Made by a program: the position numbers and the translations under genes. From NCBI GenBank assembly GCA_003649205.1, contig QMRC01000003.1, forward strand, positions 17,048 to 81,047: a stretch of 64,000 nt of DNA. Reading direction: 5' to 3'. The notes beneath the pieces are model-generated. The model did no database searches and was not told the origin of the DNA. It worked only from the letters and a program-made list of their open reading frames with translations. Each line of letters starts with the position of its first letter. Within the stretch, counting starts at the first letter, position 1. Shown here in pieces: positions 51,654-59,177 of the stretch. The stretch comes from Thermoprotei archaeon (GTDB lineage: Archaea; Thermoproteota; Thermoprotei; Thermoproteales; B15-G16).

Positions 51654-52769
51654 CTACCTCACCAGTATATCTGGTCTTTCAAACCTATAGCCATTAATCT
51701 CCACAGTTAGCATAGGCCACTCACTATCGTAAGTTACATTGATAAGGCCTTCGCTAGTCACAATGAACGTATCCTCTACCTTGGTACCCGTTATGGTTGG
51801 ATTCCAGGACACAGCTTCATACTCACCAAAGCACCTCTCAGTACGTAGATCAATGACTATCTCCCTAGGTAGGTACGAAATCCATCCACCCTGTGTATGT
51901 CTTTCCCACTCATCAGGATAACCTAGAGAGCTAAAGACCTCAATACCCCTTCTAAGAGCATCACAGGCCTTAGTACCTGGTCTAGTCATACTGAGGTACG
52001 TTGCATCAACCTTAGCAACCGCTTCATACCTCTTCCTGAGTTCAGCAGGTAGAGAACCAAAGTGAACAAGTCTCGTTAAGGTTACGTGAAGACCCCACTT
52101 CTCAGCAGCAATAGACACAATAACGTGCTCATTGATCTTCCGATCCTTGGGTAGCGGGTGTCTGTACTTGAAGGCTCTATCGTCAGCAGCTATGAGGATC
52201 ACTGGCAACCTAATACCATATCGAGCAAACTCATGTAAGAGCTCACTAGCTAATTCCTGCTCCGTGGTACCTCTACGAAGATCCCTCAAGACACTACTTA
52301 GCAACTTAGCTGAAGTAGCACCGAGCTCCTTCAATCTACCAACCTCATAGGTTGTCAGTACTAGACGAAGCTCTCTAAGATGAGGCTCAATACATGTGCA
52401 TCCAGGAACTGGGACGTCAGTACCGATAGAACTAACACCCTTCAGATACTCGAGAGCAGCATCAAGAGGTGACTTCTCATACCACTTATGGACAACGGTC
52501 CTATAACCTAGCTGTGAAATAGGTTCCTCATCTAAAATCCTGTCAATCTCATTATTCGTAGTGAAGAGCAGCTTCTCCTCCTTAGTAATTACGAGAGCAA
52601 CAACACTCTCATCAGTACTGTGGAGAATGTGGTACTCACCACCACAAGTAAGCCAAGAGACATTTCTCCTACGTGTCAACACTATTGCATCTAGGTTTAG
52701 AGAAGTTAGGAGGTTACGAAGCTTCTCCTCCTTAACCTTAGCCTCCTCAAGTAGCTCGGGTACAGACAT
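51654..52769 (-). CDS. M24 (aminopeptidase P/creatinase-like) protein lacking metal ligands
   Basis: 371 residues with the pita-bread fold layout: a creatinase-like N-terminal domain (VLTRRRNVSWLTCGGEYHI) and an M24 catalytic domain. The metal Asp of DxG is Ala (SIAAEKWGLHVTLTR), the second Asp is Val, and the EPG Glu is Asn (AVSWNPTITGTKVEDT), while a His (RHTQGGWISY) and the last Glu remain. The metal site is therefore lost, as in creatinase-like or binding-only relatives. Peptidase action is unlikely; a metal-free hydrolase or non-enzyme role is possible. Confidence 0.85.
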   Translation of the reverse strand: MSVPELLEEAKVKEEKLRNLLTSLNLDAIVLTRRRNVSWLTCGGEYHILHSTDESVVALVITKEEKLLFTTNNEIDRILDEEPISQLGYRTVVHKWYEKSPLDAALEYLKGVSSIGTDVPVPGCTCIEPHLRELRLVLTTYEVGRLKELGATSAKLLSSVLRDLRRGTTEQELASELLHEFARYGIRLPVILIAADDRAFKYRHPLPKDRKINEHVIVSIAAEKWGLHVTLTRLVHFGSLPAELRKRYEAVAKVDATYLSMTRPGTKACDALRRGIEVFSSLGYPDEWERHTQGGWISYLPREIVIDLRTERCFGEYEAVSWNPTITGTKVEDTFIVTSEGLINVTYDSEWPMLTVEINGYRFERPDILVR

Positions 52770-52853
52770 GATATCTGATACTCTTTAAGGATAATTTATC
52801 TGTTTGATACCTTAGAAAAGCACCTGGCATTACTCAACTTCGTCAAGTCAAAG

Positions 52854-53681
52854 CTAGCTAAACCAACTTCTCCACAGTGACCAATCCAGTTCAACACCAG
52901 CTTCCTTCAATCTAAAGAGTGTAGTATCGTATGGATCTACAACCTCTTCCTCAATCAACCTCAGTAGCTTAGGATCTATGCTGTAGAGCTTCTCGAGTAG
53001 AGCTACTCTCTCCTCCTTACTCATGATCCTAGGATCTGACATTACCGCTACGTGAAATCTACCCCATGCACCTTCCTCAACGAAGTACTCTATGGTCTTG
53101 AATGGTAGCTCAAATGCTTGCGGTATAGCACCTGTCTTCCAGGTAAATGCTTCTGGTGTTCCCGCCTTCAAACTAATCCTCACGTACACCTTACTGAACT
53201 TAAGTACATCACGAACATAGTCCCTATCCAATCCCATCAATATACCGTTTGTCTCAAGTATGAATAGCTTTATGTAGTCACACCTCTCAACATACTCAAG
53301 CACCTTCAGTAGATGATCCCTACCAATCGTCGGCTCTCCACAGGATAACCTTGCTTTCCTAAATCCATACTTCCTAGCTACCTTAGCTAAGTTCTCACAC
53401 ACCTCCTTAGGACTGTAGTAAGTTCCATACCTCTCTGGGAAATCTCTGGATAGAGGGCTCCAACAGAAGAAGCATCTGAGGTTACAACCTACGACAGCAG
53501 CTGTAGAGATACCACGATACACTCCAGCACCATAAAAACTCGTGTACTTCCTCCATTGTTCACCATCCACGTACTTACAGACTATTTCCTCAGTCCATTT
53601 ACTGACCTTGATTGGGTCATATGATTTGAATTGTCCTTTCTTGATGTATCTTGGGTACTCTGGCGGTACTTTGATACTCAT
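52854..53681 (-). CDS. Radical SAM protein
   Basis: 275 residues. The FeS motif is VGCNLRCFFCWSPLSRDFPE (C-x3-C-x2-C) near residue 64. SAM-binding continues with KARLSCGEPTIGRDHLLKVL and LFILETNGILMGLDRDYV. The N-terminus (VPPEYPRYIKKGQFKSYDPI) and an HVAVMSDPRIMSKEE part are family-specific. It resembles archaeal radical SAM proteins of unknown substrate, distantly like the pyruvate formate-lyase activators. Standing alone. Confidence 0.88.
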   Translation of the reverse strand: MSIKVPPEYPRYIKKGQFKSYDPIKVSKWTEEIVCKYVDGEQWRKYTSFYGAGVYRGISTAAVVGCNLRCFFCWSPLSRDFPERYGTYYSPKEVCENLAKVARKYGFRKARLSCGEPTIGRDHLLKVLEYVERCDYIKLFILETNGILMGLDRDYVRDVLKFSKVYVRISLKAGTPEAFTWKTGAIPQAFELPFKTIEYFVEEGAWGRFHVAVMSDPRIMSKEERVALLEKLYSIDPKLLRLIEEEVVDPYDTTLFRLKEAGVELDWSLWRSWFS

Positions 53682-53737
53682 GCTTTCTCATGAGGTTTCT
53701 CGTTCTGTTATTGAAATTTCTTGTGTTTGTGAGTTAG

Positions 53738-53747
53738 CTTATTAAGG
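53738..53747 (+). promoter_or_regulatory. TATA-like box before guide RNA sR-G
   Basis: CTTATTAAGG. Its centre is about 26 bases before the expected 5' end of sR-G at about 53767, the usual distance for an archaeal promoter. This indicates that the guide RNA has a promoter of its own rather than being processed from a neighbour. Confidence 0.55.
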
Positions 53748-53765
53748 CCCGTTGGTTGTGGGTGT

Positions 53766-53822
53766 TTGTGTGATGAGGGATTGGGGTTCTGATGTGTGAG
53801 GAGATGTAGCCTAGCTGATTCA
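53766..53822 (+). ncRNA. C/D box guide RNA, candidate sR-G
   Basis: Plus strand. C GTGATGA (53770-53776), 12-nt guide GGGATTGGGGTT, D' CTGA (53789-53792), spacer TGT, C' GTGAGGA (53796-53802), 12-nt guide GATGTAGCCTAG, D CTGA (53815-53818). All boxes but C' are perfect and the spacing is exactly 12/3/12, the most regular of the set. By the D+5 rule, the D guide would methylate a G and the D' guide a C. The start of the GNAT gene (ATG 53836) lies 17 bases after the D box. Confidence 0.92.
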
Positions 53823-53835
53823 GTGGTGATTTATC

Positions 53836-54654
53836 ATGCACTTTCTCATTCGTGAGGCTTCTGTTGGTGATGTGTCTGACATAGCTAGTATCAATAATGA
53901 GGGGTTTCCGTATCTGGAGGAGGTTCCTCCTGAGTTCTTTAGGTGGTTAATACTTCACGGTATAGGTAGGTTCTTGGTGTGTGAGGTTGATGGTGAGGTT
54001 GTTGGTTTTGCTCACTTCGATGCTATTGGCGATTGTGGTGTTATCTATAGGATTGGTGTTCGTGAAGACTTTAGGGGACGGGGTATTGGTTCTGCTCTAC
54101 TTCATGAGGTTGAGAAAGTGCTTAGGGGTCTAGGCGTTAGTAAGGTCGTTGCTTATGTTGCTAAGAGGAGGGGGTCTGCTCTTAGTTGGTTTCTTAGTCG
54201 TGGCTACCACATTGATCATAGGTTGGGTTCCGTCACATATACTTGGTGGGTTGCTGGTGAGTTAAGTCCTTTAAAAGAGGTGTGTGAGGTTACTGGTCGA
54301 GATCTAGGTGATGTATTGAGTGTAGGTGGTTGGAGGAAGCTATTCTGGTGGTATCCTGACTTGGGGAAGTACCTCAAGTACTTGAGTACAGCACCTGGTC
54401 GTGTGTATGTTGATAAGGAGTCTACGTGTCTAGTTCACGTGATTTCTTATGGTTGGGTCTCCTACGTTGAGTATGTGGTGCATCGTGGTGTTGATAGGAG
54501 GAGAATAGTTGATGTAGTTTGCTCGGCAACAGAGTTAGCTGCGAGAGCTGACGATGTACCGTACTGTGAGGTACCGCTTGAGCCAGAGGGTTTACTAGGT
54601 TCTGTATACCATGGTACTTGGGTTGAGGTACCTGTCATGAAGTACATTAGCTAG
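53836..54654 (+). CDS. GNAT family acetyltransferase
   Basis: 272 residues, GGTGATT before the ATG. The N-terminal GNAT domain has REASVGDVSDIASINNEGFP, VYRIGVREDFRGRGIGSALLHEVEKVL (acetyl-CoA loop RGRGIG; here in short) and VAYVAKRRGSALSWFLSRGY. The last 130 residues are an extra domain without a known motif (LSPLKEVCEVTGRDLGDVLS and further). The acceptor substrate is unknown; an N-terminal or small-molecule acetylation role is possible. Confidence 0.86.
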   Translation: MHFLIREASVGDVSDIASINNEGFPYLEEVPPEFFRWLILHGIGRFLVCEVDGEVVGFAHFDAIGDCGVIYRIGVREDFRGRGIGSALLHEVEKVLRGLGVSKVVAYVAKRRGSALSWFLSRGYHIDHRLGSVTYTWWVAGELSPLKEVCEVTGRDLGDVLSVGGWRKLFWWYPDLGKYLKYLSTAPGRVYVDKESTCLVHVISYGWVSYVEYVVHRGVDRRRIVDVVCSATELAARADDVPYCEVPLEPEGLLGSVYHGTWVEVPVMKYIS

Positions 54655-55220
54655 TACTTCCTATCAAAGAATGGGTTCTTACCTTTACAGGTTAGTGGAA
54701 TACCAACAACAATATCAGCATCTATCAGCCCTAACTTCCTAGCTGCTACGCCTACTGAGAACATGATTCTATTATCGATGTTCATCTCGGAAGCTACCTT
54801 CACCATAGACCCAATGGCAATACCTAGGTTCAGTAGCTGAAGAGCACAGATAGGACCTCTGTATGCAGGTCCCTCAACACTACAGGACCTCTCCCTAAGT
54901 TCCCTACATGTCAAACCACATGCACCACAATTGACCTCAACAACTCTAGGACTCTTCAAGCCAACTAAGACAATAGCCTTTGCCTCTCTGATACTCCTAG
55001 CATCTCTAATGAAGAAACTCCACTCCGGTACTTCCTTACCAAGCTTCTCCATGAAATTCGCTAATCTCTCAATCTCCTCACCTGTAATGACCTTGGTGAC
55101 TATGTCATCTATTCCACGTGTCTTAGGTGCTGTCCTAGCTGCTGCGCACATGAGCTTAGCCGTGATCAGGATCGCATCGTATTCAGCATCAATACCCTCA
55201 ATTACGGTCATGACCACCAC
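54651..55220 (-). CDS. DUF2148 (ferredoxin-like) protein
   Basis: 189 residues. Cys motif NCGACGLTCRELRERSC near residue 118, then GPICALQLLNLGIAIGSMVKVA and a C-terminal CKGKNPFFDR. The pattern AYDAILITAKLMCAAARTAPK at the start and LIDADIVVGIPLTCKGKNPF fit DUF2148, thought to bind FeS or nucleotide. It overlaps the convergent GNAT gene by four bases and is three bases from the thioesterase gene, with which it may be co-transcribed. Confidence 0.85.
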   Translation of the reverse strand: MVVMTVIEGIDAEYDAILITAKLMCAAARTAPKTRGIDDIVTKVITGEEIERLANFMEKLGKEVPEWSFFIRDARSIREAKAIVLVGLKSPRVVEVNCGACGLTCRELRERSCSVEGPAYRGPICALQLLNLGIAIGSMVKVASEMNIDNRIMFSVGVAARKLGLIDADIVVGIPLTCKGKNPFFDRKY

Positions 55221-55223
55221 CCA

Positions 55224-55649
55224 TCACCTAGGTGTCTCAAACTCCATTCTCTTAGATAGCTCCTCAGTACGCGCTTTAAACTTCTCTAGGTCAACTATGT
55301 ATCTCTCGTGAGTACCCTCGCCAATAACTACATCACCTGAGTAAGCTCTCACCTTAAAAAGCAACCTCCTACCACTAACCTCAACTAACTCAGCCTCAAC
55401 AGTGACCTTGGTACCTACTTTCGCCGGTGCCTTGTGAACTACATCAACACGAGTACCAACAGTTACTTGGCCAGGTGAGAGATAATTGTCGACAAGTAGC
55501 TTAGCACACTCCTCCATCCACGCAATCATCATGGGAGTAGCTAGAACTGGTACACCACCACTACCAAGAAACTCAGCAATGTGATCAGGACCAACAACCT
55601 TAGTTATCACATTCTTGAGACCAGGCTTCAGCTCAGTACTAGAGCACAT
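55224..55649 (-). CDS. Thioesterase of the hotdog fold (fluoroacetyl-CoA thioesterase-like)
   Basis: 141 residues from ATG 55649. The first helix region LATPMMIAWMEECAKLLVDN and VTVGTRVDVVHKAPAKVGTK are typical of the small hotdog thioesterases, ending in VVIGEGTHERYIVD. The Glu in WMEEC is the expected catalytic position. It would split acyl-CoA thioesters. A TATA-like GTTATAATG lies at about 55690-55698 on its strand. It precedes the DUF2148 gene by three bases. Confidence 0.85.
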   Translation of the reverse strand: MCSSTELKPGLKNVITKVVGPDHIAEFLGSGGVPVLATPMMIAWMEECAKLLVDNYLSPGQVTVGTRVDVVHKAPAKVGTKVTVEAELVEVSGRRLLFKVRAYSGDVVIGEGTHERYIVDLEKFKARTEELSKRMEFETPR

Positions 55650-55743
55650 AACTAGCACCCAACCTAGAGGTAGTAGGGTAGAGACATTATAACGATTCCC
55701 CTAACCATAAGTGCAAAGGCAATCCCCTAGGTACTGACCATAG

Positions 55744-56298
55744 CTATGTAGAGAACTCGTGAACAAAATCACGAATTAATCTAGAGTACCTCGTTAATCT
55801 ATGGTCCATGGTGGTCCCCCTATCGATTATGTGTACGACTCTGTAACCTAGTAACGTAAGTAAATCTGAGAGTAACTTCCTGTGACACCTATAGGGTATC
55901 TTCTCAGAGCACATGATAGCAGTACGATAACTACCAATAACTTCAAGTAACTTCTGGAAGTAAACTCGAAAGACCTCTGTTCTCATGTGATAGACATAGG
56001 CTAAGAAGCCTCTACTCAACTCATCTCTAACATGAAGCTCAGTACCCCGAGGTAGCTTCCTGTAACCACCAAGACCTTCACCTAACCACAGGTACTCAAT
56101 ACCCCTCCTCCTAAGCTCTATCTCGAGAACCTCCTTGCTGAAATGTGGGTACTTACGTGATGTAGGAAATCTGCGGACATCAACTAGGTACTCAATTCTG
56201 TAGAAGATCAGAGTACTAATGAACGACTCTAGACTACGATTTGAGTGCCCAATAGTGTACACCTCCCTACATCGATCCTTAGTCACTACCTCCATCAC
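55744..56298 (-). CDS. DUF488 family protein
   Basis: 184 residues. YTIGHSNRSLESFISTLIFY and LVDVRRFPTSRKYPHFSKE are the DUF488 start; AIMCSEKIPYRCHRKLLSDL carries the conserved Cys and His near the end. The fold is alpha/beta with a conserved Cys that could hold a metal or a thiol chemistry; function unknown. It stands alone, in minus orientation. Confidence 0.88.
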   Translation of the reverse strand: MMEVVTKDRCREVYTIGHSNRSLESFISTLIFYRIEYLVDVRRFPTSRKYPHFSKEVLEIELRRRGIEYLWLGEGLGGYRKLPRGTELHVRDELSRGFLAYVYHMRTEVFRVYFQKLLEVIGSYRTAIMCSEKIPYRCHRKLLSDLLTLLGYRVVHIIDRGTTMDHRLTRYSRLIRDFVHEFST

Positions 56299-56353
56299 CT
56301 AGAGGTAAAAGTTAATTACAGCGTCTTTATCTATGCTGTGGTAAGGTGATTAC

Positions 56354-56578
56354 ATGGGTAGAGTACGTTGTCTCTGCGTTACTTGTAGTAGAGATGGTAG
56401 AGGTGGCTTCTTCAGTATTGACGAGAATGAAATCATTAAGGCTCTAAAGGGTGAGAGCTTAGTTAAGTGTCCTTACTGTGGGTCAACTAAGGTTAAGGTT
56501 TTGGAGAAGAGGTGGTTTGAAGAGATTAAGAAGAGGCTAGGTATTGAGAGGAGTGGACTCTACGTCAATCCTCAGTAG
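56354..56578 (+). CDS. Small zinc-ribbon protein
   Basis: 74 residues. VRCLCVTCSRDGRGGFF and VKCPYCGSTKVKVLEKRW give two Cys pairs for one Zn2+. The start has AAGGTGAT eight bases upstream. It is 14 bases before the HAD gene and likely in an operon with it. Similar short ribbons are common next to phosphatase-like genes in archaea, though a function is not known. Confidence 0.75.
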   Translation: MGRVRCLCVTCSRDGRGGFFSIDENEIIKALKGESLVKCPYCGSTKVKVLEKRWFEEIKKRLGIERSGLYVNPQ

Positions 56579-56592
56579 TAGAGGTTAGTGAT

Positions 56593-57237
56593 GTGGTGCT
56601 AAAGGCCATAGTATTCGATGTTGATGGTACGTTAGTTGATAGTGTGGATGCTGTTGTAGAGAGCTTTAGGTTAGCTGCTAAAGAACTTGGAGTAGGTATT
56701 GATCTAGATGCTGTGAAGAGACTTTTAGGTTTACCTAGTAGGGAAATTGCTAGATTGGTAGGTGTTCCCAGCAACTTACTAGATAGATTTGTTGAACTTC
56801 GTAGACAGTACATGGGGATGCTGTGGAGTAGGTACGTTAAGCTCTATCCAGACGTCATTGAGGTATTGTCAGAGCTACGTCGTAGAGGATTTAAGCTTGG
56901 AGTAGCCTCAGGTAACATCAGGAGTAGGCTAGAGTTCATGCTGAATTACTTCGGTATTGCTCAGTACTTCGACGCCGTAGTAGCTCAGGACGAAGTCCAA
57001 AGACCCAAACCATACCCTGACATAATAGTTGAGGCATTGAGGAGACTAGGTGTTGAACCAGAGGAATCGATCTACGTTGGTGATACGGTAATAGATGTAG
57101 TTTGCGCTAGATCAGCAAATGTAAAGATTGTAATCGTGAAGAGACCACATGTCACTGATGATCTAGGTGCAGACTATGTGATTAGAGATTTACGTGAATT
57201 ACTCAACTTAGTTGATGAACTAGCGAGATCTAGGTGA
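56593..57237 (+). CDS. HAD-family phosphatase (phosphoglycolate phosphatase-like)
   Basis: 214 residues from GTG 56593. Motif I VFDVDGTLVDSVDAVVESF, motif II GVASGNIRSRLE, motif III RPKPYPDIIVEALRRLG, motif IV SIYVGDTVIDVVCARSA. All catalytic Asp and Lys are kept. The helical cap after residue 15 suits a small phosphomonoester such as phosphoglycolate. Its TGA stop lies inside the C box of guide RNA sR-H. Confidence 0.9.
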   Translation: MVLKAIVFDVDGTLVDSVDAVVESFRLAAKELGVGIDLDAVKRLLGLPSREIARLVGVPSNLLDRFVELRRQYMGMLWSRYVKLYPDVIEVLSELRRRGFKLGVASGNIRSRLEFMLNYFGIAQYFDAVVAQDEVQRPKPYPDIIVEALRRLGVEPEESIYVGDTVIDVVCARSANVKIVIVKRPHVTDDLGADYVIRDLRELLNLVDELARSR

Positions 57238-57288
57238 TGAGTGCCCGGATTAGCTGATTGATGAGGAGGAGTTGCTCAGCTGAACTCG
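57230..57288 (+). ncRNA. C/D box guide RNA candidate sR-H, C box overlapping a stop codon
   Basis: Plus strand. C GTGATGA (57234-57240), 13-nt guide GTGCCCGGATTAG, D' CTGA (57254-57257), C' TTGATGA (57258-57264) with no spacer, 15-nt guide GGAGGAGTTGCTCAG, D CTGA (57280-57283). The TGA at 57235-57237 in the C box is also the stop of the HAD gene. The 3' end is 15 bases from the convergent SufB gene's end at 57298. All four boxes are intact or differ by one base. Confidence 0.83.
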
Positions 57289-57297
57289 CTAGCTCGC

Positions 57298-58533
57298 TTA
57301 GCCTTTCGCATACTTCGCTATTACCTCAAGTACATTAGCTACGTACTCTCTAACAGGGGATGGTATCTTATCGAGACCTACCTCGAGGAATCCTCTAACA
57401 AGCATTGATGTAGCTTCCTCCTCAGTGAATCCCTTAGACATCAAGTACTCTAACTCATCTCTAGAGATTCTACCGAGAGCAGCCTCATGAGTAAGCTCAG
57501 CAAGCTCAGTACAGGTCCTCAACATAGGTATTGCCTCACCTCTAGCCCTTGTAGACAGTATGAGACCCTTACAGTCAAGATGACCCTTACACCTCCTCTC
57601 ACCAACAAGCTCACCTCTCATGACTACATACGCCTCATCCCTAATAACGGACCTAGAAACCACCTCACCTCTCGTATCATCACCACTAAACACAATACAA
57701 CCACCAACATCCAATTGCGAAGTCCTACCAGCTAGGAGTATAGTTGTGAGGTATGCCTGAGCATCCCTACCAACTAAGTAAACGGTTGGGTACATCTGAA
57801 GAGATTTGACAGGAGCCATAGTCACATAGTAGCTAACGAAGAAACCACCATCCTCAACAATAGCTGCTTCCCTAGGCCTAACATGAGTTTCATGACCCCA
57901 GAAGTGAACCATAGTAAATGTCAACTTAGCATTCTTCCTCACGTAGAACTCAGAGACACCTATGTGAAGCGCCTTTGTAGGTAAAGACGCACATGCTGTC
58001 ACGAGATTCAGCTCAGCACCTTCATCAACGATAATTACGTTATGCACCAACTGAGCAACAGACTCCCTATGAATGAAGAGACAAGCCTGAATAGGCTCCT
58101 TAACCTTAACACCAGGTGGTACATAGATGAAGTAACCATGCTTACCATATAGCTCAGTAGCAGCAGTGTACTTATCGAGATCAACAGGTACAGCACGCCA
58201 ATAGTAATCACGAACCCAATCAAACTTCTTCAAAGCATCCTCAATACTCGTAACGACAACACCATACCTCCTCAACTTCTCAACAACATAAGTCCTCACA
58301 ACGCTGTAATCAAGCTGAAAGTACGTACCACCAACCCTCTCCTCACTAACATCAACACCCAACTCCCTAGCCCTCTCAACAACACCACTAGGAAGCTCCT
58401 CAATCCTCCTCTCCTCAACAGTAGCAGGAACAGAAGTAATGAACTCACTAAAATCAACATCAACACCATAGGGAGGTACCTTACTCAACGCATTCTCAGC
58501 TCTCCTTCTCAACTCAACCCTCCAACCAGACAT
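57298..58533 (-). CDS. sufB: FeS cluster assembly scaffold SufB/SufD family
   Basis: 411 residues from ATG 58533 (GTG 58548 is an alternative). Typical motifs: KYGVVVTSIEDALKKFDWVRDYYW-like N-terminal part, TELYGKHGYFIYVPPGVKVKEPIQ, then the long beta-helix with VHNVIIVDEGAELNLVTACAS, and DCKGLILSTRARGEAIP, ending in RISRDELEYLMSKGF. It is the scaffold of the SUF system. SufC, its ATPase partner, is not in this window, and the B/D subtype is not settled. Confidence 0.9.
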   Translation of the reverse strand: MSGWRVELRRRAENALSKVPPYGVDVDFSEFITSVPATVEERRIEELPSGVVERARELGVDVSEERVGGTYFQLDYSVVRTYVVEKLRRYGVVVTSIEDALKKFDWVRDYYWRAVPVDLDKYTAATELYGKHGYFIYVPPGVKVKEPIQACLFIHRESVAQLVHNVIIVDEGAELNLVTACASLPTKALHIGVSEFYVRKNAKLTFTMVHFWGHETHVRPREAAIVEDGGFFVSYYVTMAPVKSLQMYPTVYLVGRDAQAYLTTILLAGRTSQLDVGGCIVFSGDDTRGEVVSRSVIRDEAYVVMRGELVGERRCKGHLDCKGLILSTRARGEAIPMLRTCTELAELTHEAALGRISRDELEYLMSKGFTEEEATSMLVRGFLEVGLDKIPSPVREYVANVLEVIAKYAKG

Positions 58534-58622
58534 ACAGAGACACCACACAGCAACTCGACAAGAGAAGACAATGAAGAAAGAGAAATACCTTACTCAAGAA
58601 AATTAGAGAGCGGTGAACAGAC

Positions 58623-58952
58623 ATGAGTCTAGAAGCACTCATGGTGATAGCAGATCTAATAGCAATGGTATCGAGAACCTACGGAGTAGAACCAGATACA
58701 CCAAACTACCTAAACTACCTCCTCTACAGATTTAACCAAGTATATGCACCAGCAGGAGGACTAAACTGTAGAGAACTCGAACAAAGACTAAGAGAAGACC
58801 GTGAGAGGAGGAGAGACGTACTAATCAAGTTACTACATGAATTCACGAGAGAGTACGTAGAGGAAGTACGTAGGAGGAGAGAGAATACGTACCTCACAAA
58901 TAGGTACTACCTACGTGAATCAATGTACCTACCATGGAGAAGCAACTGGTAG
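58623..58952 (+). CDS. Unknown small protein
   Basis: 109 residues. Helical and highly charged in its second half (ELEQRLREDRERRRDVLIKL), with Tyr-rich ends. The ATG follows ACAG without a strong ribosome site; a TATA-like GAGAAATACC lies about 40 bases upstream. It is divergent from SufB. I do not recognise the family; it may pair with nucleic acid through its Arg run. Confidence 0.6.
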   Translation: MSLEALMVIADLIAMVSRTYGVEPDTPNYLNYLLYRFNQVYAPAGGLNCRELEQRLREDRERRRDVLIKLLHEFTREYVEEVRRRRENTYLTNRYYLRESMYLPWRSNW

Positions 58953-58997
58953 ATAGGAAGCGGCTAAGACTAAAATAACGAGTAACTGAGAAATAGC

Positions 58998-59056
58998 GTA
59001 GGTGATGAGCACCTGAGCAGCAGAGAGATGAAGAAGCACTTGCCCAACTGACAACA
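58998..59056 (+). ncRNA. C/D box guide RNA, candidate sR-I
   Basis: Plus strand. C GTGATGA (59002-59008), 12-nt guide GCACCTGAGCAG, D' CAGA (59021-59024), spacer GAG, C' ATGAAGA (59028-59034), 13-nt guide AGCACTTGCCCAA, D CTGA (59048-59051). Spacing is 12/3/13. A CTAAAATAAC at about 58968-58977 is a TATA-like element about 26 bases upstream. The RNA ends about 45 bases before tRNA-Glu. Confidence 0.87.
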
Positions 59057-59099
59057 CAAAGCAACCTTTAAAACCCAATTAAAGACAACACAACTAGAT

Positions 59100-59177
59100 G
59101 CCCCGGTCGTATAGCCCGGTCAAGTATGCGGGCCTTTCAAGCCCGTGACCCGGGTTCAAATCCCGGCCGGGGCACCA
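59100..59177 (+). tRNA. tRNA-Glu (TTC), CCA encoded
   Basis: Acceptor stem GCCCCGG/CCGGGGC (7 pairs), anticodon stem CGGGC/GCCCG with loop CTTTCAA, anticodon TTC (Glu), and T arm CCGGG-TTCAAAT-CCCGG. No intron. Discriminator A and CCA follow (59174-59177). A TATA-like CTTTAAAAC at about 59074-59082 lies about 20-25 bases upstream, so it is transcribed on its own. It follows sR-I. Confidence 0.96.
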
